A stretch of DNA of 64,000 bases from the NCBI RefSeq assembly GCF_003143995.1, contig NZ_QFWG01000001.1, positions 1 through 64,000 of the forward strand, given 5' to 3'. The notes beneath the pieces were generated by a model. The model was given only the letters and a program-made list of their open reading frames with translations. It was not told the origin of the DNA and ran no database searches. Each line of letters begins with the position of its first letter. Positions within the stretch are counted from its first letter, which is position 1. Positions 57,645 to 64,000 of this stretch are shown piece after piece. The translations under genes were made by a program, and so were the position numbers. This DNA is from Pseudoglutamicibacter cumminsii. GTDB taxonomy: Bacteria > Actinomycetota > Actinomycetes > Actinomycetales > Micrococcaceae.

Positions 57645-58495
57645 GCGCAATCCTAGGGCTGACGCTGGGGCTGGGTCTGCTTCTGATCTGGCAATCAGGT
57701 TTCGAAACCCGGCGACGCGCACGCTCCCTCACAGCGGACACCAGGTTGCGACGCACTATGGACCAAGCCGGCCTCCAACACGTCACAACCGTGACGTTCC
57801 TCCTCATCAGCGGCGGGATCGTCGCAGTTGCTACGGCGATCTATTTCCTCGCAACATCAACGCTGACGGTGTCGCTTGTTCTGTGCGGCATTACCGCAGT
57901 CCTGCCGGCGTGGTGGCTCCGGCACAAAGCAGACCAACGCACCAAAGCACTGCGGCAAATGTGGCCCGACGTCGTGGACCACCTCCGCTCAGCCGTACGC
58001 GCCGGACTGCCGCTCAACGAAGCGCTCGCACAACTGAGTTACGAAGGCCCTCAAGAACTCCAGCCAGCGTTCAGAGCCTATGCGGCAGACCTCAAAGTCA
58101 CCGCCAACATGGACGCGACCCTCGACAGGTTGGCGCATCGACTCGCGGACCCCGTGGCTGACCGCATCATCGCCGCAGTCAAACTCACGCGCGAAGTCGG
58201 CGGAGCCGACGTCAGCATCATGCTCAGCACGCTCTCCGGATTCCTCCGAACCGACGCCCGAACCAGGGGAGAACTCGAAGCCCGCCAGTCTTGGACAGTC
58301 AACGCGGCCCGGCTTGCGATCACAGCGCCGTGGGCCATCCTGCTCGTTCTGTGCCTAGAACCGCGCATCGCCCAGGCATATTCAACGCCAACGGGGCTCA
58401 TGGTTCTACTCGGGGGAGCGTTCGTAGCGGTCGTGAGCTACCGGATCATGATGCGCATCGCCCGGCTACCTGAACCACAGCGGGTGGTCGCATGA
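57641..58495 (+). CDS. tadB: Tad inner-membrane platform protein TadB
   Basis: A 284-residue protein with three or four membrane helices at the ends and a T2SSF cytoplasmic domain in the middle (HLRSAVRAGLPLNEALAQL, EVGGADVSIMLSTLSGFLR). Partner of TadC in the assembly platform. ATGA overlap with tadA. Confidence 0.9.
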   Translation: MSAILGLTLGLGLLLIWQSGFETRRRARSLTADTRLRRTMDQAGLQHVTTVTFLLISGGIVAVATAIYFLATSTLTVSLVLCGITAVLPAWWLRHKADQRTKALRQMWPDVVDHLRSAVRAGLPLNEALAQLSYEGPQELQPAFRAYAADLKVTANMDATLDRLAHRLADPVADRIIAAVKLTREVGGADVSIMLSTLSGFLRTDARTRGELEARQSWTVNAARLAITAPWAILLVLCLEPRIAQAYSTPTGLMVLLGGAFVAVVSYRIMMRIARLPEPQRVVA

Positions 58496-59430
58496 ACATC
58501 TACGTAGCCAGCGCACTCCTGACGCTCGTAGGGCTCGCAGGGATCGCATTGATTATCGACTTTGTGGTCCGAGGAAGAAGCCTGCCCATCGGCGACAGAA
58601 TTGCTGCACAATTCGGTGCCCGCACACCCCAGCCGTGGAGATGGCGAACCCTCAATCCGTTACGTTATCTCTCCCCAAAAGCCGTGCGAGCAGCGCGCTA
58701 TTCAACCACTAACACGCGTGCCTCAAGCCCCCACATTGCGATGCGAGAGAAGAAGATCGCGGCAATGCTGGCGGCCGCAGGGCTAGAAACCAGCGTGGCC
58801 GAACACAAGCAACACCGGCTCGTTGCATCCATCGTCGCCGCAGGGGCAGCGGGAACGATCTTCATCGCGCTCAGCACACGGCAAAACATCCAACCCGTCG
58901 CTGCCGCCATCGCGGTCATCGCGAGCGCCATCGCTGGAACCTGGCTCGTCGACGCCCGGGTCAACCGAAAGATCAAACAACGCCGCCAAACGGCAATCGA
59001 ACAATGGCCTGAATACATCGAACTCGTCGCGCTCGCCGTGGCCGCAGGTGACGGAATGCGCTCAGCGATCGCCCGCGTGGGGCAACAGTTCCCTGGTGTT
59101 CTAGGGGAGCGGATCCGCGACATGCTGATCCAGATGCGGACGAACGGGAACGTTGGCGAAGCTCTGATTGAGTTTGCGGATGAGCTGGAAAGCCCCACGA
59201 TCCAGCGATGTGCCTCCACGGTGAGTGTCGCCGCGGAACGCGGCACTCCGCTGGCAGCGGTCCTACGAGATCAAGCAGCAGACGCTCGCGAATCAGCGCG
59301 ACGAGACCTCATGGAAGCCGCAGGCAAACGCGAGCTCGGGATGCTGTTACCAGTGGTTTTCGGTGTTCTTCCGCTGTCCGTGGTCTTCGCGGTATTCCCA
59401 GGTCTGAGCCTGCTCACGATGTCTGTCTAG
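58492..59430 (+). CDS. tadC: Tad inner-membrane platform protein TadC
   Basis: A 312-residue T2SSF-domain membrane protein (WPEYIELVALAVAAGDGMRSA, ADAARESAR-type helix, C-terminal LLPVVFGVLPLSVVFAVF segment). ATGA overlap with tadB. Confidence 0.9.
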   Translation: MNIYVASALLTLVGLAGIALIIDFVVRGRSLPIGDRIAAQFGARTPQPWRWRTLNPLRYLSPKAVRAARYSTTNTRASSPHIAMREKKIAAMLAAAGLETSVAEHKQHRLVASIVAAGAAGTIFIALSTRQNIQPVAAAIAVIASAIAGTWLVDARVNRKIKQRRQTAIEQWPEYIELVALAVAAGDGMRSAIARVGQQFPGVLGERIRDMLIQMRTNGNVGEALIEFADELESPTIQRCASTVSVAAERGTPLAAVLRDQAADARESARRDLMEAAGKRELGMLLPVVFGVLPLSVVFAVFPGLSLLTMSV

Positions 59431-59493
59431 AAACCACACTCCCTGAAACTTTTGCCATCACTCCTGGAAATCCACTCACGAAAGGAACCAACC

Positions 59494-59733
59494 ATGAACA
59501 ATCGATTCACCCGCACCCGACTAGGTTCATCCATTACGGCTATGTTTTTGAAGTTCTCGGCTCTCATCGCGGGCGGTGCGGCCGCAGGTGAAGACCGTGA
59601 ACGCGGCGACGTCCCGGGCTGGGTTCTCGTGACGCTCATGTCAGCTCTGCTGGTTGCCGGAATTTACGCGGTTGCCGGCCCAGCATTGGTCAAGATGTTC
59701 AACGAAGCGGTCGGTAAAGTCGGCGGCATGTAA
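59494..59733 (+). CDS. Putative Flp-like pilin
   Basis: A 79-residue small protein with one long hydrophobic helix (VLVTLMSALLVAGIYAV). It follows a glycine in RERGDVPGW, where prepilin cleavage would be expected, but the glutamate normally at position +5 is tryptophan. Position after tadC and before the TadE-like genes and AAAGGA five bases upstream support a pilin role; the family assignment is by context. Confidence 0.7.
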   Translation: MNNRFTRTRLGSSITAMFLKFSALIAGGAAAGEDRERGDVPGWVLVTLMSALLVAGIYAVAGPALVKMFNEAVGKVGGM

Positions 59734-60125
59734 TGGCCCGCTGTACGCACGATGAGCACCGGGAGCGAGGCTCTGCCGTCGCGGAAACAGCGATGATCAT
59801 GGGTTTAGTCGCTCTGCTGTTCATGATCCTGATCCAGCTCGCTGTTTTCCTGCATTGGCGCAACATGGCAGCTGACGCGGCAACCCACGGCGCACGCTAC
59901 GGAGCATTTCCGGATCAGGAGGCCAGCGCCGGAGCGTTGAGGGCGCAAGAACTGCTGGATTCCTCGCTCAAACAAGGCACCGGACAAGCGCAGGCCGAGC
60001 TCATCAAGCGCGACTACGGGCCGGCAGTCAAAGTGACGGTGACCGTTAATGTGCCGATCCTCGGTTTCCTCCCTTCACCGCTCGAATATTCGACCAGCGC
60101 GGTCGTGACTAAAGCGACGTACTAA
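59733..60125 (+). CDS. TadE-like pseudopilin
   Basis: A 130-residue protein with prepilin-like motif ERG/SAVAETAM (E at +5), a membrane helix (IMGLVALLFMILIQLAVF) and an extracellular domain. TAATG overlap with the pilin gene. Confidence 0.82.
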   Translation: MARCTHDEHRERGSAVAETAMIMGLVALLFMILIQLAVFLHWRNMAADAATHGARYGAFPDQEASAGALRAQELLDSSLKQGTGQAQAELIKRDYGPAVKVTVTVNVPILGFLPSPLEYSTSAVVTKATY

Positions 60126-60616
60126 TGCACTCAACTCTGATTCAGGCGACGTCTCGCGGGCCTGCAACCCACGAGACGCTAAAACCAAGCATCAAAACTG
60201 AACCTGAAAGAGGCAGCGCGATCATCGAGTTCATCGGGCTGTCCGTGCTCCTCGCTATCCCGCTCATGTACCTCATGCTTGCGATATCGATGGTGCAAGC
60301 CAGCAACCTTGCCGCCGTCGCGGCAGCGGATCAGGCGGCCCGCATCGTGAGCCATTCCAATGCCACGCCAGATTCTGGAACATCCGGCACGCGGGAGAAA
60401 GCCGAGCACGCGATCGCAGACGTCATGGATGGCTACGGGCTCGCGGCCGGCAACGCGAGCCTCAGCGTCGAATGTTCCGGCCCATGCCCCGGTCCCGGTT
60501 CCCTCATCACCGCACGCGTCGAAGTACGGGTTCCGCTGCCGTTCGTGCCTGAGGGCGTGCAAGGGATCGTCAAGACGCACTCAGAAACAACGATGCTGGT
60601 AGGGGAGACAGAATGA
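60125..60616 (+). CDS. TadE/TadF-like pseudopilin
   Basis: A 163-residue protein with a 29-residue cytoplasmic leader, motif ERG/SAIIEFIGL (E at +5), one membrane helix, and a periplasmic domain with two close cysteines (VECSGPCPG). TAATG overlap with the preceding gene. Confidence 0.8.
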   Translation: MHSTLIQATSRGPATHETLKPSIKTEPERGSAIIEFIGLSVLLAIPLMYLMLAISMVQASNLAAVAAADQAARIVSHSNATPDSGTSGTREKAEHAIADVMDGYGLAAGNASLSVECSGPCPGPGSLITARVEVRVPLPFVPEGVQGIVKTHSETTMLVGETE

Positions 60617-61056
60617 GCTCCGTCCACACGGAAACAGGTACGCAGGAAGAGGGCCGCATCGCCGTGATGATCGCCGGGCTCATGGGCCTGCTCATAGCGG
60701 TCATAGCAGTGACATCGGCGCTCAACCATGTGGCGATATCCCAGCGGAAATTGACCTCGATCGCTGACTCGGTGACCAGCACTGCGGTGCTGAGCAAATC
60801 GCAAGCGAAAGCAGTTCAAGAAAACGGGCATCCGGACGTCAACGCGGCGAGAGCCGACATCGAAAGGCAACTGAAGAAGACACCTTTGCCACCGCAGCTG
60901 CAAAACCTGCGGCTCGATAGCGTCGAATTCAGGGGCGAACCACTCACGCTCCACGTGAACATGTCAGCCACCACTCAGATCCCGATCATCGGCGGTATCT
61001 TGCCAGGTTCTGCACACGTACACACCCACGCGTTCAGCCGCCTCGAGGTCCAATAG
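60613..61056 (+). CDS. TadG-like pilus assembly protein
   Basis: A 147-residue protein with an N-terminal hydrophobic helix preceded by [14 protein letters not shown]. This resembles the N-terminus of Rv3655c/TadG-like proteins. The +5 residue is methionine. ATGA overlap. Last gene of the pilus operon; prepilin peptidase and CpaE/TadZ are not in the window. Confidence 0.75.
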   Translation: MSSVHTETGTQEEGRIAVMIAGLMGLLIAVIAVTSALNHVAISQRKLTSIADSVTSTAVLSKSQAKAVQENGHPDVNAARADIERQLKKTPLPPQLQNLRLDSVEFRGEPLTLHVNMSATTQIPIIGGILPGSAHVHTHAFSRLEVQ

Positions 61057-61103
61057 CCGATGCGGACACGCCCGGGCGCACGACGGGTAGACTTGAAATC
61101 ACT

Positions 61104-62222
61104 ATGTCTTCAACTGATTACGCCGCCGAGATCCGCGACCTCCGACACACTCTTCACGAGATCGAAGAGGTTTCGGACATTGAGCAGCTTCAAGCCGAGA
61201 TCGACCAGCTCGAAAAAGAAGCCGCCGCACCAGACCTGTGGGACAACCCCGACGAGGCGCAAAAAGTGACCTCCGCGCTGTCCCATAAGCAGGCTGAACT
61301 CGGCCGCATCACCGGCATGGGCGCGCGCATCGATGACTTCGAAACGCTCATCGAACTCGCGGAAGAAGAAGGCGAACCAGAGCTTCTCGAAGACGCCGAT
61401 TCCGAACTCGCCAAGATCAAAGAAAAGCTCTCCGAGCTCGAGATCATGACGCTACTCAACGGCGAATACGATGCCCGCGAAGCCGTCATCACGATCCGCG
61501 CCGGCGCTGGTGGTGTCGATGCCGCAGACTTCGCGGAAATGCTGTTGCGTATGTACCTGCGCTACGCGGAACGCCGCGGCTGGAAGACCAAGGTCACCGA
61601 TACGTCCTACGCCGAAGAAGCGGGCCTGAAATCCGCGACTTTCGAAGTCAACGAACCATACGCATTCGGAACCTTGTCCGTCGAAGCGGGAACCCACCGC
61701 CTCGTACGCATCTCGCCGTTCGACAACCAGGGCCGCCGCCAAACATCCTTCGCCGCGGTCGAAGTCATCCCGCTCATCGAAACCACCGACCACATCGAGA
61801 TCCCTGAAAACGAACTCAAAATCGATGTGTTCCGTTCCTCCGGGCCGGGCGGCCAGTCCGTCAACACGACAGACTCTGCGGTGCGCATGACCCACATCCC
61901 AACCGGCATTGTGGTCTCGATGCAGAACGAAAAATCGCAGATCCAGAACCGGGCCGCGGCGTTGCGCGTCATGCAGTCCCGCTTGTTGCTCCTCAAGCAG
62001 GAACAAGAAGCCGCCGAAAAGAAGGCGCTCGCAGGCGACGTCAAGGCGTCATGGGGCGACCAGATGCGCTCCTACGTTCTGCACCCGTACCAGATGGTCA
62101 AGGACCTGCGCACCAACCACGAGGTCGGCAACACCGGCTCGGTGCTGGACGGCGACATCGACGGGTTCATCGACGCCGGCATCCGCTGGCGTGCAAGCCA
62201 ACGCAACCAGGATGAAGACTAA
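61104..62222 (+). CDS. prfB: Peptide chain release factor 2
   Basis: A 372-residue release factor recognising UGA and UAA. The stop-codon tripeptide SPF lies in [11 protein letters not shown] and the peptidyl-tRNA hydrolysis motif GGQ in SGPGGQSVN. Unlike E. coli, the gene is a single uninterrupted frame without the programmed +1 frameshift. TAGACT (61088-61093) lies ten bases before the ATG, giving a near-leaderless start. Confidence 0.95.
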   Translation: MSSTDYAAEIRDLRHTLHEIEEVSDIEQLQAEIDQLEKEAAAPDLWDNPDEAQKVTSALSHKQAELGRITGMGARIDDFETLIELAEEEGEPELLEDADSELAKIKEKLSELEIMTLLNGEYDAREAVITIRAGAGGVDAADFAEMLLRMYLRYAERRGWKTKVTDTSYAEEAGLKSATFEVNEPYAFGTLSVEAGTHRLVRISPFDNQGRRQTSFAAVEVIPLIETTDHIEIPENELKIDVFRSSGPGGQSVNTTDSAVRMTHIPTGIVVSMQNEKSQIQNRAAALRVMQSRLLLLKQEQEAAEKKALAGDVKASWGDQMRSYVLHPYQMVKDLRTNHEVGNTGSVLDGDIDGFIDAGIRWRASQRNQDED

Positions 62223-62275
62223 GCACGACGCCGACTAAACACGACACAGACTAAACCGGCCCGGCGCATCGTGCG

Positions 62276-62995
62276 TTAGGCTACCTGTGTCTGACCGACC
62301 GTGATCCGCGAGGTTTCTTTGGTGTGGTCGGTGATCCGGCCATCGACCAACGTCACCATTTCGTCGAAGCGGTGCGCATGCTGCAGGTCGTGGGTCACCA
62401 GGAGCGTGGTGACGTCAAGCTGCTTGGTCATGCGGATCAAGAGGTCGATGATCGTTGCGCCTGCGCGTGAATCGAGCGACGAGGTCGGCTCATCCACCAG
62501 CAAAACCGATGGGTTGGCCACGAGCGCGCGTGCGATGTTGACTCGCTGACGCTGCCCTCCGGAAAGCTGCGCTGGCCGCAAGTTTGCTTGGGCGCTGAGA
62601 CCAACCGCCTCAAGCAACTCACCTGCGCGGGCCCGTGCCGCGCGTTTCTGCGCGCGCGTCCCGGCAAGCTCAATCACGGCACGGATCTGTTCGTGGGCGG
62701 TCAGCGAAGGCAGCAGGTTGGACTGCTGGAACACGATCCCGATCTTCTCGCGACGCAAACGCGCCGCCTCAGCTGGCTTGAGCCGGCTGGCTTCGATCCC
62801 GTCGATCATGACGGACCCGGAATCCGGCTGGGTCAGCGTCGCCGCGACCGTGAGCAGCGAAGACTTGCCCGAGCCCGACGGCCCCGTGATTCCGACGAGC
62901 GTGCCCGGCTCCGGCGTGAGAGTCACGTTATCGAGTGCGGTCACGGTGTCGTTGCCGTCTGGGTAGGTCAGGTTCAGATTGGTCAGGGAAAGCAT
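62276..62995 (-). CDS. ABC transporter ATPase, MacB/LolD-like
   Basis: A 239-residue ABC ATPase: Walker A GPSGSGKSS, Q-loop VFQQSNLL, signature LSGGQRQR, Walker B LLVDEPTSSLD and the switch H (LLVTHDL). Close to MacB/LolD/FtsE-type subunits. Forms an operon with the FtsX-like permease 48 bp upstream. Confidence 0.92.
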   Translation of the reverse strand: MLSLTNLNLTYPDGNDTVTALDNVTLTPEPGTLVGITGPSGSGKSSLLTVAATLTQPDSGSVMIDGIEASRLKPAEAARLRREKIGIVFQQSNLLPSLTAHEQIRAVIELAGTRAQKRAARARAGELLEAVGLSAQANLRPAQLSGGQRQRVNIARALVANPSVLLVDEPTSSLDSRAGATIIDLLIRMTKQLDVTTLLVTHDLQHAHRFDEMVTLVDGRITDHTKETSRITVGQTQVA

Positions 62996-63043
62996 GGTGG
63001 TCCTTTCGATGGGTAGATACGGGACGATGCTGCGCGGGCGGGT

Positions 63044-64000
63044 TTAGTTGAGGGCCTGCATCGGGTCGGCTTTGGTCACGGAACGCAGTGCGAACGCGGC
63101 TCCGATGAGCCCCAGGAGGGTCATGAGGAGGCCCGGTGCGAGCGTTGTGAGCCAGTTGCTCACGAACGGAACGCTTGCGGAGATCGCTGGCCCGACGAGC
63201 ATGATGATTCCGATGCCCGCGCCAACGCCGACGGCCAAGACGAGCAACGACTGGCCGATCGCGTCGCGCAACAGTGCGCTCACGGGGGAGCCGAGGGCCC
63301 GCATCACAGCGATGTCGCGGGTTCGTTGCAGGGTCCACACGGTGAAGAACGCGCCGACAACGAGCGCGGAGATCGCCATGAGCATCCCGATCATCATCCC
63401 GAGCGAGCCGACTTCTGAACGGAAAGAGCCGACCGCCAAAAGCTGTTCGAAACCCGCGGGAGACACCGTGTGGGCGGCCGCGTTGATGTTTGCGGCTTCG
63501 TCGTCAGAGACGTCGGCGTGGACCAGCAGGGCGTTAGGGTGACCGGTTCCGCCGGTGCGCTCGGACAGCTCTTGCCACGCGCTCCACGACATGCCGATGA
63601 CTGGCACGTGCGAGTAGTGCCCGGTTCCGGTGACGTCGGCGACAGTGAATTCGTGGCCTGCGATGGTGATCGCGGCTCCGGCTTCTATGCCGAGTTCTTC
63701 TGCCGCGTCTTCGCTCAAGGTGACGTTAGTTCCGGACGGGGCGGCGGAGTCGTCGGCTTGGTTCGGTCCGGTACCGGCGCCGAGGTCAGCGCCCGGGCCA
63801 TGGGCTACCAGGGCGACGCCTGTCGTGACATCGTCGTGAGCCGCCGCGATCTGAGTGACCCCAACGGCGGTCACGTTGCTACGGCCAACATGATCTTCCC
63901 AACGCTGTTGAGCATCTGGGGCGATGGATGAGGTGGACATGCTCGCGTCCTGACTACCGTTCGGCGCGGACATCACGAGGCGGTCTGCCTTCCAGGAACG
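63044..64000 (-). CDS. ABC transporter permease, FtsX/MacB-like (partial)
   Basis: The frame runs to the window edge; its 5' end is outside. The visible 319 residues hold an extracellular (MacB-PCD-like) domain followed by three membrane helices (SLGMMIGMLMAISALVVGAFF, SLLVLAVGVGAGIGIIMLV, APGLLMTLLGLIGAAFALR) with the FtsX motif RTRDIAVMRALGS. The missing N-terminal part would include the first helix. Confidence 0.88.
   Translation of the reverse strand, partial: RSWKADRLVMSAPNGSQDASMSTSSIAPDAQQRWEDHVGRSNVTAVGVTQIAAAHDDVTTGVALVAHGPGADLGAGTGPNQADDSAAPSGTNVTLSEDAAEELGIEAGAAITIAGHEFTVADVTGTGHYSHVPVIGMSWSAWQELSERTGGTGHPNALLVHADVSDDEAANINAAAHTVSPAGFEQLLAVGSFRSEVGSLGMMIGMLMAISALVVGAFFTVWTLQRTRDIAVMRALGSPVSALLRDAIGQSLLVLAVGVGAGIGIIMLVGPAISASVPFVSNWLTTLAPGLLMTLLGLIGAAFALRSVTKADPMQALN

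Noticed and set aside
61104-62222. Programmed frameshift in prfB
   Set aside because: The gene is one continuous frame with no early in-frame UGA.

Overview
The window comes from a moderately high-GC actinobacterium, most likely a member of the Micrococcaceae (Arthrobacter, Pseudoglutamicibacter or a close relative). The phylum call rests on a WhiB1-type iron-sulfur regulator, a mycothione reductase (mycothiol chemistry), the garA-ftsR-bifunctional nuclease-merR cluster, a PASTA kinase beside class II DAHP synthase, and a Cmk-Der fusion. The genus is inferred from gene order and is not certain.

Layout. 1-480: end of an rRNA operon (23S-5S spacer, 5S rRNA, terminators). 514-3145: aldehyde and alcohol dehydrogenase operon on the minus strand. 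3522-11220: a long overlapping plus-strand run (TPR protein, HAD phosphatase, small protein, tlyA, nadK, recN, Nudix, xerD) that meets mgtE head-on. 12866-21250: chromosome and growth run (parA-like, scpA, scpB, rluB, tyrA, cmk-der, argG). 21407-22912: lysine-type permease. 23116-25838: a compact two-gene cassette with its own promoter, repeats and terminator, encoding a NYN-family nuclease and an HTH/N6-methylase/specificity fusion whose catalytic motif is degenerate. 25951-31743: accessory genes (two lipoproteins, tRNA-Pro, an HTH regulator with tandem operators and a divergent small membrane protein, MFS efflux pump, VOC protein, MGMT). 32047-36914: meso-DAP dehydrogenase, an FHA protein, an SseB-like protein, then garA-ftsR-bfn-merR. 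37047-43188: ParA-like ATPase, pyruvate carboxylase, mycothione reductase. 43266-46537: acyl-CoA synthetase, membrane protein, alpha/beta hydrolase. 46673-51603: class II DAHP synthase, nucleoside phosphorylase, PknL-like kinase, WhiB1. 51999-61056: a small membrane protein, a large FHA-FtsK/EssC-like ATPase and a Tad/Flp pilus operon. 61104-64000: prfB and a partial FtsX/ATPase ABC exporter.

Most of the window is vertically conserved actinobacterial core. The part least explained by known systems is the cassette at 23116-25838. It is a tightly coupled nuclease plus a DNA-recognition protein that looks like a type I modification/specificity fusion but has lost the methylase catalytic asparagine, with no restriction subunit nearby. 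A second point of interest is the divergent region at 56186-56414, where two exact DnaA boxes form an inverted repeat between the FHA-FtsK gene and the pilus operon.

Several genes (argG, the 28136 protein, the 51999 protein, aroG, pknL and nearly prfB) start about 6-8 bases after a -10 hexamer, so leaderless transcripts appear common here.
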